A stretch of DNA of 64,000 nucleotides from Noviluteimonas lactosilytica (GTDB lineage Bacteria > Pseudomonadota > Gammaproteobacteria > Xanthomonadales > Xanthomonadaceae). Position 1 is the first letter of the stretch. The number at the start of each line of letters is the position of its first letter. The position numbers were made by a program, and so were the translations under genes. Below, piece by piece: positions 8,115 through 16,907 of the stretch. The stretch lies in contig NZ_JAJGAK010000001.1 of assembly GCF_020866925.1 (NCBI RefSeq), forward strand, positions 1,532,189 through 1,596,188. Reading direction: 5' to 3'. The notes under the pieces were generated by a model. That model was not told the DNA's origin. It worked only from the letters and a program-made list of their open reading frames with translations, and did no database searches.

Positions 8115-9179
8115 TTAGAGGGGGATTCGAAGCTCAGCCAGATAGTAGCCCTCATGCCAGCGTCCTTGCACGCGTGCGCGGGGTCCGAATGCATATGCGA
8201 GTCGATGGGCGATGCTCCGTTGTGCGTGGCCGGTTCCGCCCCTGCCTTCCGTGGCGCGGGCGTCCACCATCGTGTCGCGCTCCCGCGGCGGCGGGGCGGG
8301 ATTGTGGACGCTCAGGTGCAGGCCGTCGGGGCGGACCGAGAGTTCGATGTCGATGGTGCCCCCCGCGGGCAGGCGCGAAACGCCGTGCAGGACCGCGTTT
8401 TCGACCAGGGGCTGGAGCACGAGCCGCGGCAGCTTGAGCTGCCAGGGCAGGGGTTCGTTGCGTCGCCAGCGCACCTGCAGGCGATCGCCCAGGCGCAGTT
8501 GTTCGATCGACAGGTAGCGCTCGGCCAGTTCGACTTCCTCGGCGAGGGTCGACTCGCCCTCCCCCGCGATCAGCGCCGCGCGGAACAGGTCCGACAGGTC
8601 GAGCACCGCGCGCTCGGCCACCACGGCGTCGCGGCGGACCAGCAGGGCGATGGTGTTCATGCTGTTGAAAAGGAAGTGCGGCTTGATGCGCGCCTGCAAC
8701 GCGTCGGCCTCGGCGCGCGAGCTGGCGCGCACCTGCGCCTGCCAGCCATCGACCGCGTAGAGATAGCGCAGCACCACGGCAACGATCAGCGTCGCGATCG
8801 CCGCGCTGCCGCCGACGAAGCGCGACAGCTGCATCGAGTCCGGCACCAGCCCGTACGACAGGCCGCGATCGACCGCAAAGACGAGCGCCGCGCCGGTGGC
8901 GGAGATCAGGGCCGCGACCAGCACCGCCGCGGTGCCGCCCACCCACGGGCGCAATCGCGACAGGGGCCGGCGCGCCACGCACAGCACCACCGAGACGGTC
9001 AGCGCGAGCCAGAGCGCGAACGCGCTCGCGGATGCGAAACGCGCCGCCGTCCATTCCGCGTCGGCCGAGGGCGCGAGCGCGATGACGCACACGACCAGTT
9101 CGGCGACGCCGAGCATGGTGGCCAGCCGCCCGAGGCGGCACAGGTCCGGCAACCAGGGTTCGCCGGGAGCGGGCTCCAT
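8115..9179 (-). CDS. LytS/AlgZ-type sensor histidine kinase
   Basis: 354 residues from the ATG at 9179; an upstream extension overlaps the esterase and is rejected. Four or more transmembrane helices fill residues 18-145. A His_kinase dimerisation segment follows with the phospho-acceptor H168 in IKPHFLFNSMNTIALLVRR, then a GHKL ATPase domain with the N-box LVLQPLVENAVLHG and a shortened glycine-rich region near GRGGTG. It is an inner-membrane kinase pairing with the LytTR regulator 15 bases downstream, equivalent to AlgZ/FimS. There is no periplasmic sensor domain, so it probably senses a membrane-associated cue. Confidence 0.88.
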   Translation of the reverse strand: MEPAPGEPWLPDLCRLGRLATMLGVAELVVCVIALAPSADAEWTAARFASASAFALWLALTVSVVLCVARRPLSRLRPWVGGTAAVLVAALISATGAALVFAVDRGLSYGLVPDSMQLSRFVGGSAAIATLIVAVVLRYLYAVDGWQAQVRASSRAEADALQARIKPHFLFNSMNTIALLVRRDAVVAERAVLDLSDLFRAALIAGEGESTLAEEVELAERYLSIEQLRLGDRLQVRWRRNEPLPWQLKLPRLVLQPLVENAVLHGVSRLPAGGTIDIELSVRPDGLHLSVHNPAPPPRERDTMVDARATEGRGGTGHAQRSIAHRLAYAFGPRARVQGRWHEGYYLAELRIPL

Positions 9180-9181
9180 GG

Positions 9182-9862
9182 TCAGGCGTCGAACCTGCGA
9201 GCGAACCAGTCGCCGAGGTCGCGCACTTCTTCCGGGCACACCGCGTGCGGCATCGGATACGTGCGCCACGTGACGTCGAAGCCGAGGTCCTGCAGCGTCT
9301 TCGCGCTCGCATGCCCTGCCTGCACCGGGATCACCGGATCGGCCTCGCCATGCGCGAGGAACACCGGTTGCCTGCGCGCTTCGGGGGTCGCGAGGTCGCG
9401 CGCGGCGTCGTGCGACATCGGGATGTAGGTGGACAACGCGACGACGCCCGCCAAGGGTGTCGTGCGCTTCAACGCACTGGCCAGCGCGATCGCGCCGCCT
9501 TGCGAGAAGCCCGCGAGGAAGATGCGTTCCGGCGGAATGCCGCGCGCCTGTTCGCGATCGAGCAATGCGCCGACCTGCGCGGTCGACACCGCGACGCCTT
9601 CGGCATCGGCGCGATTGGCGAGGTCGAAGTCGCGGATGTCGTACCACGCGCGCATGCGCATGCCGGCGTTGATCGTCACCGCGCGCACCGGCGCATGCGG
9701 GAAGACGAAACGCACGGACGGCCAGCCGGGACGCGCAAGCTCAGGCACCAGCGGGACGAAGTCGTGGCCGTCGGCCCCGAGCCCATGCAGCCACAGCACC
9801 GACCAGCGCGGATCGGGGCCGGTCTCTTCCTCGATGGTTTCGAGCAGGTCGATGGCGTCCAT
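9182..9862 (-). CDS. alpha/beta hydrolase, carboxylesterase II (EstB/YpfH-like)
   Basis: 226 residues. The catalytic triad is readable: S120 in GFSQGG, D175 in EADPVIP and H206 in MPHAVCPEE, with the oxyanion loop at LHGLGADGHDF. Size, motifs and the absence of a signal peptide match cytosolic bacterial carboxylesterases related to acyl-protein thioesterases, which cleave short acyl esters. The stop lies two bases before the histidine kinase start, so it is probably co-transcribed with the two-component genes. The physiological substrate is unknown. Confidence 0.88.
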   Translation of the reverse strand: MDAIDLLETIEEETGPDPRWSVLWLHGLGADGHDFVPLVPELARPGWPSVRFVFPHAPVRAVTINAGMRMRAWYDIRDFDLANRADAEGVAVSTAQVGALLDREQARGIPPERIFLAGFSQGGAIALASALKRTTPLAGVVALSTYIPMSHDAARDLATPEARRQPVFLAHGEADPVIPVQAGHASAKTLQDLGFDVTWRTYPMPHAVCPEEVRDLGDWFARRFDA

Positions 9863-9999
9863 GGCGGCCTCCGCGGTCCTGGCGGCAGTCTAGTCCAAGT
9901 GCCGGTCGGCTCCATGTCGCAGCGACTGTCCGAGATGCGCCGTGCGGCACGTTGGCTCGAAGATCGGGGGCGCATCTTGCGACCCCGGCGGAGGAGCAG

Positions 10000-11748
10000 A
10001 TGGCGGGCGCGCTGGGGCGGCTGTTCGCGGAGTTGCGGCGTCGACGCGTCGTGCGCGTCCTCGTCGTTTATGCCGTGGCCGGCTGGCTGGTGATCCAGGT
10101 CGCCGCGACCGTCATGCCCGGACTGCACCTGCCCGAGTGGTCGGTCACGCTGGTCATTGCGCTGGTCGTGCTCGGCCTGCCGATCGCCCTGGCGATGGCG
10201 TGGATGTTCGACGCGGGGCCGAAGGGAATCGAGCGGACGCCGCCGATGCAGGCCGAACGCGACGATCCGCCGGGTTCGGTCGCGACGCCCGCGCGGACTG
10301 ATCCGCCGCAAGCGGCGCCCGCACCGTCGAGCCCGTCGGCGCCCGCGCCATCGACCACCTTCGCAGCGACGCCCGCTGCCGCTCCGATCGCGACACCCGC
10401 CATCCCCGCCGAACCCACCGCCGAGCCGCCGGCCCGCAGGCTCCATGCTGCCGTCGACGACGGCCGCCGCACGATCGCCGTGCTGCCCTTCGTGAACATG
10501 AGCGGCGATACCGAAAACGAATACTTCAGCGACGGCATCGCCGAAGAGATCCTCAACCTGCTCACGCAACTGCCGCAGTTGAAGGTCGCTTCGCGCACGT
10601 CGTCGTTCGCGTACAAGGCCAAGGATTTCGGCATCGCCGATGTCGCGCGCGATCTCGGCGTCTCCACGGTGCTCGAAGGCAGCGTGCGCAAGGCCGGCGA
10701 GCGCGTGCGCATCACCGCGCAGTTGATCGACACCGGCAGCGACTCGCACCTGTGGTCGGAAACCTACGATCGCGAACTCAAGGATGTCTTCACCATCCAG
10801 GACGACATCGCGCACAGCATCGTCAAGGCGCTGCGCGTGACCCTGACGCCGCAGGAACGGCGTGCGATCCAGTCCGTCGCGACGAGCGACCCCGAGGCGT
10901 ACGACTACTACCTGCGCGGCCGCAGCTACATGTACTCGATGGCGCGGCGCGATTACGAACACGCGATCCGGATGTTCGAGCAGGCGATCGGCGTCGATTC
11001 CAAGTACGCGCTCGCGTATGCAGGCATGGCCGATGCGTATTCGCATCTCTACCGTTACGCGGAAGCCACGCCGGAGAACGTCGAGAAGGCCAATCGCGCC
11101 AGCGACCAGGCCGTGGTGCTCGATCGCGAGTCCGCCGAGGCGCATGCCTCGCGCGGCCTGGCGCTGCTGATCAGCGAGCGCTACGACGACGCCGAGCGCG
11201 AATTCGACACCGCGATCACGTTGAACCCGAACCTGTTCGATGCCTGGCACTACTACGGCCTCGCCTGCTCCTCGCGCGGCGACTACGAGAAGGCCGCGAA
11301 GATGTACGCACGCGCGGCAGAGGTGAGCCCGACCGATTTCCAGGTGCCGCTGTTCCTCGCGCAGACGCTGGCATCGCTCGGCCGCAAGCAGGACGAGATG
11401 CGCGTGCGCCTCGGTGCGCTCGGCACGCTCGAGAGGCACATCAAGCTCAACCCGCACGACACGCGCGCGCTCTACTTCGCCGCGCAGAACCTGTATCGCG
11501 TCGGCGAACGCGACAAGGCCGTGCAGATGGCCGAGCAGGCATTGAAGCAGGCGCAGGACGAACCGGTCGTGCTCTACAACGTCGCCTGTTTCTACGCGGA
11601 ACAGGGCGACCAGGAACGCGCGATCGACCTGCTCGAACGCGCGGTCAGCCTCGGCTGGGGCGACCGCGCGTGGATGGAGCACGACAGCGACCTGGACCCG
11701 CTGCACGGGCATCCGCGGTTCCAGGCGCTGATCGAACGCATCGTCTGA
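10000..11748 (+). CDS. TolB-like/TPR membrane protein (adenylate-cyclase-associated type)
   Basis: 582 residues. The start at 10000 is chosen because GGAGGAG lies just upstream; an earlier in-frame ATG at 9952 lacks one. Residues about 12-65 hold two membrane helices, then a Pro/Ala-rich linker of roughly 80 residues. A FlgO/TolB-like domain follows (TIAVLPFVNMSGDTENEYFSDGIAEEI through HLWSETYDRELKDVF), then about six TPR units to the end. The last two modules usually sit behind an adenylate cyclase, kinase or CadC-type DNA-binding domain; here none is present, only the membrane anchor. The role is probably protein interaction at the inner membrane. Confidence 0.8.
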   Translation: MAGALGRLFAELRRRRVVRVLVVYAVAGWLVIQVAATVMPGLHLPEWSVTLVIALVVLGLPIALAMAWMFDAGPKGIERTPPMQAERDDPPGSVATPARTDPPQAAPAPSSPSAPAPSTTFAATPAAAPIATPAIPAEPTAEPPARRLHAAVDDGRRTIAVLPFVNMSGDTENEYFSDGIAEEILNLLTQLPQLKVASRTSSFAYKAKDFGIADVARDLGVSTVLEGSVRKAGERVRITAQLIDTGSDSHLWSETYDRELKDVFTIQDDIAHSIVKALRVTLTPQERRAIQSVATSDPEAYDYYLRGRSYMYSMARRDYEHAIRMFEQAIGVDSKYALAYAGMADAYSHLYRYAEATPENVEKANRASDQAVVLDRESAEAHASRGLALLISERYDDAEREFDTAITLNPNLFDAWHYYGLACSSRGDYEKAAKMYARAAEVSPTDFQVPLFLAQTLASLGRKQDEMRVRLGALGTLERHIKLNPHDTRALYFAAQNLYRVGERDKAVQMAEQALKQAQDEPVVLYNVACFYAEQGDQERAIDLLERAVSLGWGDRAWMEHDSDLDPLHGHPRFQALIERIV

Positions 11749-11766
11749 CCCTTCGCGTCGCCCGCA

Positions 11767-13701
11767 TCAGAACCCGCGCCCGAACGCGAACGACATCGCG
11801 TTGTCTTCCGCGTACGAGTCGAAGCGCAACGACCACGCCCAGCGCGCATCGCGCCCACCGACCAGGCCGAACGAATACATTTGCGCATCGCGGTCGACCG
11901 GCGCGCCGTGCAGGTCGAACATCCAGCCGGGCGCGCCGACATAGGCGACCTGCGCCACGTCGCTCGCCTGGAACAGGTGGCGATGGCGCATGCCTGCATC
12001 CAGTCGCAGCCAGTGGCCCGAGTTCCAGCCCCAGTCGCGCGTCCACCGCGCGCCGATGTCGCCGCCGAGCCGCTCGTGCAGCGACGCATCGCCGACGAGC
12101 TCGAAGCCGGTGACGCCCTGCTCCGCGAACGCGCCCGCGCGCGCCTGCGACCAGTGCGCGGCCGCGAACGGCGTGATGCGGCCACCGCCGAATGCCATCG
12201 CGCGGCCCGATTCGAAATAACCGAACGTCGTGTCGACGTCGCGCCGCGTGTGCGCGAGTTGCGAGATGCCGCCGAGGTCGATGGTGCGTTCCAGGTCCAT
12301 CGCCTGGCGGCTGAACCCCATCATGCCGGTCGCGTATCCGCGCTGGCCTGCGTGGTGCACGTACACGTTGAACTGCGGCGCGCGGCTTTGCGCGACACCG
12401 CCACCGCGCGCGAGATCCAGCGTGCCTTCGCTCCACGCGACGCTGCTGCCCACGCGCGTGCCGTTCGCGAGTTGCAGGTCGTAGCCGAACGTCGGCTTCT
12501 GCTGGAACGTGCCGCCCGCGACCGCGAACGTCGCCGGTTGCGCGGCCCAGCTTCCGTTCGCGCCGCGCGGCGTCGCGTCGAGATGCGCGGCGATGGTCGG
12601 CGCGGCCTGCAATGCGTTCTGCATATAGGCATCGACGGCCGCGACGTGGCCGTGGCCCGACAGGCTGTCGAACGTGCGCACGGCCTGCGCGTAATCGTCG
12701 ATGCGTTGCACGATCGCCGCCGAGCGCAGCAGGCGATCCTGCGCCTGCGACAATGCGCGCGGATCGAACGTGCCCTTCGCGGCGCCGGTGGCCGCGAGCA
12801 TTCCGTCGAACCGTCGCGCCGCCTCCAGCGTGAGCGCATCGCCGACCGGGGCGGCCGCCATGACGCTTTCCGCGGAAACGGCGGTGACGTCGAAGAACAC
12901 ATCGTTGGGCTCGTAGCGCAATGCGCCTTCGACGAAGAGGCCGGGCGAACCCCAATCCGCGAATTCGCCCGATACGCCGCCATCGGCGTGCAGGATCGGC
13001 ACCGCGCTCGGCGTTTCCGGCAACGGATACCCCATGTAGTCCCAGTCGATGCCCTGCATCATCTGGACCAGGCCGGCCAGTTGCGCCAGCCCGGTGACCT
13101 CCAGCATCACGGGACGGTCGGCGCTGATCAGCACGGTCAGCGTGCCGGTCTCGGTCTGCACGAAGTCGCCTTCGATGCGCTGCGGGTACGCGACGCCGTC
13201 GACCGTGTCGGCCGAGAGGAAGCCTGCGTTGGCGACGTTGCCCGTGATCGTTCCGTACAGGTAGAGGTTGCCGTTCTCCGCGACGTCGACGTGGCCTTCG
13301 ATCGCGCCGATGACGGACACGCCCGAATCGGCGGCGATCGCTAGATTCGATGCCAGGACCGCGTCGTAGTTGATGACCAGGCCACCCGCCTGGACGTCGG
13401 TGCCGCCGGCGAACGCGAACGTGCCGGTCCCGAGCGACAGCGTGCCGTCGCCTTGCTTGATGAGCGCGTGGGCGCTCGTGCGCCCGTCGGTCATCTCCAA
13501 CACCGGTTCCGCCTGCGTCGGCGCGACGGTGCAGTCGGTCGTCATCGTGCCGGAGCAGGGTTCCGTCGACACCGGGGGCGGCGGCGCCGGTGGCGGCGGG
13601 TTCGATCGCACCATGCCGTAATCGCTGCTCCCGCCTCCGCACGCGGCGAGCAACGCGGTGGCGAGCAAGGTCGGAACGCAGGACAGCTTCGTGCGATTCA
13701 T
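11767..13701 (-). CDS. lipoprotein with C-terminal autotransporter beta-barrel
   Basis: 644 residues. The N-terminus is a lipoprotein signal peptide with lipobox LLAAC (C21), followed by a Gly/Ser stretch and a proline-rich spacer. Residues about 75-250 are repetitive beta-strand-rich passenger (GTGTFAFAGG, SGVSVIGAIEGHVDVAENG), and about 360-644 form a 12-strand-type autotransporter barrel ending in FAFGRGF, with the terminal Phe needed for Bam recognition. It would be lipidated and inserted in the outer membrane. No protease or lipase motif is visible. Lipoprotein autotransporters are rare; the known examples (NalP, SphB1) are subtilases. It converges with the TPR gene. Confidence 0.78.
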   Translation of the reverse strand: MNRTKLSCVPTLLATALLAACGGGSSDYGMVRSNPPPPAPPPPVSTEPCSGTMTTDCTVAPTQAEPVLEMTDGRTSAHALIKQGDGTLSLGTGTFAFAGGTDVQAGGLVINYDAVLASNLAIAADSGVSVIGAIEGHVDVAENGNLYLYGTITGNVANAGFLSADTVDGVAYPQRIEGDFVQTETGTLTVLISADRPVMLEVTGLAQLAGLVQMMQGIDWDYMGYPLPETPSAVPILHADGGVSGEFADWGSPGLFVEGALRYEPNDVFFDVTAVSAESVMAAAPVGDALTLEAARRFDGMLAATGAAKGTFDPRALSQAQDRLLRSAAIVQRIDDYAQAVRTFDSLSGHGHVAAVDAYMQNALQAAPTIAAHLDATPRGANGSWAAQPATFAVAGGTFQQKPTFGYDLQLANGTRVGSSVAWSEGTLDLARGGGVAQSRAPQFNVYVHHAGQRGYATGMMGFSRQAMDLERTIDLGGISQLAHTRRDVDTTFGYFESGRAMAFGGGRITPFAAAHWSQARAGAFAEQGVTGFELVGDASLHERLGGDIGARWTRDWGWNSGHWLRLDAGMRHRHLFQASDVAQVAYVGAPGWMFDLHGAPVDRDAQMYSFGLVGGRDARWAWSLRFDSYAEDNAMSFAFGRGF

Positions 13702-13822
13702 GTCGGCTTTCCGGTGGGGTTCGAAACGAAGCAACGCTGGATGGCCGCGCCAGCGGCGCTTCCAGCGACTGTTTCACCCATCGGGGGGAGCGGTCTCCGC
13801 GTGACTCCGGGTATCGCTGCCC

Positions 13823-15142
13823 TCAGCGCGTGTTGCGCACCACCTGGCCCTGCTTCATGACGAACACCGGGCGCTCGGTGGCGCGGATGTCCTGCAGCAC
13901 GTCGCCGGGCACGGCGACGATGTCGGCGAACTTGCCGGACTCGAGCGTGCCGGTCTCGCCCTCGATGCCGAGCAGGCGCGCCGAACCGAGGCTGCTGGTC
14001 ATCAACGCCTGCGCCGGCGACATGCCGAGTTCGACGTAGTCGCCGAACTCCTGCCCGTTCTTGCCGTGCGGGTACACGACGGCGTCGGTGCCCATCGCGA
14101 TCGGCACGCCGATGCGCAATGCGTTGCGCATCATGTCGCCGTGCGACGCCGCGGCCGCGCGTGCTTTTCCGGCAACTTTCGGCGGATACGTGCTCGCCTT
14201 CTCCTCGACGAACTTGACGGTCATGCGCGTGGGCACGAGGTAGACGCCCTTCTCCTTCATGCGCGTGAGCGTTTCGGTCGTGAGGAAGCTGCCATGTTCG
14301 ATCGAATCCACGCCGGCATCGATCGCCATGCGCGCCGCAAGGTCGCCGTGCGCGTGCGCGGCGACCTTGCGGCGCCATGCGTGCGCCTCGTCGACGATCG
14401 CTTCGAGTTCTTCCTTCGTCAGCTGCGGCACGTCGACGGGGTCGCTTTCCGACAACACGCCGCCCGACGCGCAGACCTTGATGTTGTCCGCGCCGTACTT
14501 CAGTTGCTCGCGCACCGCGATTCGGCATGAATCGGCACCATTGCACACGCCGTCCTGCTCGCCGAACTCGCGCACCAGGCCCGGCGGGAACGCAGATGCA
14601 TCGCAGTGGCCGCCGGTCGAACCGATCGCATGCACCGACACCAGCATGCGCGGCCCTTCGACCAGGCCTTCGGCGATCGCGTTGCGCAAGGCGACGTCGA
14701 TGTAGTCGGCCGCGCCCACTTCGCGCACCGTGGTGACGCCGGCCTGCAGCGTCGCCTTCGCGTTCGCCTGCGCGTGGAAGGACTGCTCCACCGGCAAGCG
14801 CATCATCGAGTTGTAGAAACCGCGCGTCCAACTCTCGTCGTAGTCGCCGGCGATGTGCGTGTGCGCGTCGATGTAGCCGGGCACGAGCGTCGCATCGCCG
14901 AGGTCGATGACCTGCGCCCCGGCGGGCGCGGCGACATCGCGTCCGACCGCTTCGATCTTCGTGCCGCGCACGACGATGCGACCGGGCGACACGAGTTGGC
15001 CGCTCTTGCCGTCGAACAAGTGCGCGGCCTGCAGCACGATGGGGGCGTCGGCCTTGGGGGCTTCGGGTTCCTGCGCGTGGCCCGCGATGACGACGAGACC
15101 GCCGACGGCGGCGAAACAGGCGGCTCCAACGAAACGGCGCAT
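13823..15142 (-). CDS. secreted metal-dependent amidohydrolase (Xaa-Pro dipeptidase/imidazolonepropionase-like)
   Basis: 439 residues with a Sec-type signal peptide cleaved near AGHAQ (about 24). The amidohydrolase metal site is complete: H94/H96 (DAHTH), K222 as the carbamylated lysine (NIKVCASGG), H263/H265 (AHAHG), H283 (EHGS) and D353 (GTDAV). The build matches the binuclear-zinc subfamily containing bacterial Xaa-Arg/Lys/Pro dipeptidases, so a periplasmic peptidase acting on small peptides is likely. It lies just past the terminator of the peptide locus upstream on the same strand and may be functionally linked to it. A possible -10 box, TAAGAT, lies at 15182-15177. Confidence 0.88.
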   Translation of the reverse strand: MRRFVGAACFAAVGGLVVIAGHAQEPEAPKADAPIVLQAAHLFDGKSGQLVSPGRIVVRGTKIEAVGRDVAAPAGAQVIDLGDATLVPGYIDAHTHIAGDYDESWTRGFYNSMMRLPVEQSFHAQANAKATLQAGVTTVREVGAADYIDVALRNAIAEGLVEGPRMLVSVHAIGSTGGHCDASAFPPGLVREFGEQDGVCNGADSCRIAVREQLKYGADNIKVCASGGVLSESDPVDVPQLTKEELEAIVDEAHAWRRKVAAHAHGDLAARMAIDAGVDSIEHGSFLTTETLTRMKEKGVYLVPTRMTVKFVEEKASTYPPKVAGKARAAAASHGDMMRNALRIGVPIAMGTDAVVYPHGKNGQEFGDYVELGMSPAQALMTSSLGSARLLGIEGETGTLESGKFADIVAVPGDVLQDIRATERPVFVMKQGQVVRNTR

Positions 15143-15200
15143 GCGATTCCCCTTGCGGCTTCCCCTGAAGCGCCGATCTTAACGTCACGTGCGCCGCACA

Positions 15201-15227
15201 AAAAAAGCCCCGCTTACGCGGGGCTTT
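15201..15227 (-). terminator. rho-independent terminator of the peptide/D-Glu locus
   Basis: A ten-pair stem (15204-15213 with 15218-15227) with loop TTAC, core GCCCCGC/GCGGGGC. Read on the minus strand it is followed by an unbroken T-run from the A-tract at 15201-15206. It lies 20 bases past the stop of the serine hydrolase and closes the seven-gene minus-strand unit. Confidence 0.92.
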
Positions 15228-15247
15228 CGGGGTCCACCCAACGCGCG

Positions 15248-16864
15248 TCAGTTCGCCGCGGCGGGCGTGAAAAGCAGATCCTGGTAGTCGAAGCTGAAGT
15301 CCGCGATCGGCGATTCGGCCTTCATCGTGATGCGGTCGACCTTGCCTTCGGCGCCGAGGCCGAAGGTCACGAGCGCGGGTTCGATGTTCGCGTCGTCCCA
15401 CACCGCGCGGAAGGTGTCGTACTGCACGTGTTCGAGGCGACCGACCATGCCCGGCGTCTTCGTGAAGTCGACGCGCAGGCCGCCCTTTTCGTTCTTGATG
15501 TCGATCGGGCCATACCAGGCATCCTTGTAACGTCCGGCGTAGCTGGCGACCGGCAGCGTCGGCTTGCCGCCCGTGGCCTTGCGCGTCTTCGCGGCTTCGT
15601 CGAGCGCCGCGACGCCACCCTGCTGGCGGGTTTCGGTGAACTCGTCGAAGGCGGCGACCCAATCCTTCTTCGGCGCGCCGAGGTAGTGGTCGAGCAATTC
15701 GACCGCGATGCCGCGCATCACCTGGAAGTCTTCGGCGTTCATCAACACCGCGATGCCGACGTTCTTCTCGGGGATCATCGCGACGTACGCCTGCACGCCG
15801 AACACGGCGCCGCCATGCTCGATGGTCTTCACGCCGCGATAGTCGCGCACGCTCCAACCCAGCGCGTACGAGGAGAACTGCGGCGAGTAGTCGGCGATCT
15901 TGCCCGGGTACTTCGCCGTCGGCGTCAGCACGGCGGGCGTCCACATCTGCTTCGACTGCTCTTCGCTGAACACCTTGACCTGCTTGCCGTCGGCGTTCGT
16001 CCACGTGCCGTGGCCGAGTTGCACCTGCAACCAGTGCGCCATGTCGTTCGCGCTGGAGGAGATGCCGCCGGCGGGCGCGGCGTTGTCGCCGAGCGTCTTG
16101 CGTTCGTCGAGCACGCCCTGCTCGCCCATGCCGCGCACGCGGCCACCGAGGCGCGCATGCGGCCACGCGCGGTTGGGATTCGCGAAACGCGCGGACTGCT
16201 CGGTGACGGAGCTCGTCATGCCCGCGGGCTTGAACACACGCTCCTTGACGAACTTCTCCCACGACTGCCAGCTCACTTCCTCGATCAGCTGGCCTGCGAC
16301 GGCGTACAGCACGTTGTCGTACGCGTAGCCGCTGCGGAAACTCGTCGCCGGCTTGATGTAGCGCAGCGCCTGCACGGTGTCCTTGCGACTGCGCGACGAC
16401 GACGGCACGAACATCAGGTCGCCCGCGCCGAGGCCGAGGCCGCTGCGATGCACGAGCAGGTCGCGCACCGTCATCTCGTTGGTGACCCACGGGTCGTACA
16501 TGCGGAACCACGGCATGTGATCGATGACCTTGTCGTCCCACGCGAGCTTGCCGTCGTCGACGAGCACGGCGAGCGCGGCGGCGGTGACCGCCTTGCCGGT
16601 GGAACCGGTGGGGAAGATCGTGTCGGCGTCGACCGTTTCACTGGAGCCGAGGCGACGCACGCCGTAGCCCTTCGTGTAAACGGGCTTGCCGTCTTCGACG
16701 ATCGCGATCGCAAGGCCGGGCACGCCGTATTCCTTCAATGATGCTTCGACGCGGGCATCCAGTGCGTGCTCATCAAGATCAGCGGGTTGCGCGGCCAGCG
16801 CGGTATTCGCGATCCACAGCGTCGCCAGGATGGCGATGGCAGAACGTGCATGACGTCGATTCAT
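15248..16864 (-). CDS. secreted serine hydrolase, beta-lactamase class C/DD-peptidase fold
   Basis: 538 residues with a signal peptide ending near NTALA (about 24). The penicillin-recognising active site is present: S88-x-x-K91 (STGK), Y182-x-N184 (YDN) and a C-terminal HGG (EHGGAVFG). A DUF3471-like domain fills the end (about 430-538). Such proteins include D-aminopeptidases, DD-carboxypeptidases and esterases, acting in the periplasm. It is the last gene before the terminator, 43 bases after the YkvI-like gene. Context suggests trimming of peptides, possibly with D-residues; a plain esterase cannot be excluded. Confidence 0.85.
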   Translation of the reverse strand: MNRRHARSAIAILATLWIANTALAAQPADLDEHALDARVEASLKEYGVPGLAIAIVEDGKPVYTKGYGVRRLGSSETVDADTIFPTGSTGKAVTAAALAVLVDDGKLAWDDKVIDHMPWFRMYDPWVTNEMTVRDLLVHRSGLGLGAGDLMFVPSSSRSRKDTVQALRYIKPATSFRSGYAYDNVLYAVAGQLIEEVSWQSWEKFVKERVFKPAGMTSSVTEQSARFANPNRAWPHARLGGRVRGMGEQGVLDERKTLGDNAAPAGGISSSANDMAHWLQVQLGHGTWTNADGKQVKVFSEEQSKQMWTPAVLTPTAKYPGKIADYSPQFSSYALGWSVRDYRGVKTIEHGGAVFGVQAYVAMIPEKNVGIAVLMNAEDFQVMRGIAVELLDHYLGAPKKDWVAAFDEFTETRQQGGVAALDEAAKTRKATGGKPTLPVASYAGRYKDAWYGPIDIKNEKGGLRVDFTKTPGMVGRLEHVQYDTFRAVWDDANIEPALVTFGLGAEGKVDRITMKAESPIADFSFDYQDLLFTPAAAN

Positions 16865-16907
16865 CGATCGAGCCTCCTCTTTCTCGAGAGTGATACGTGT
16901 CTGAAAT

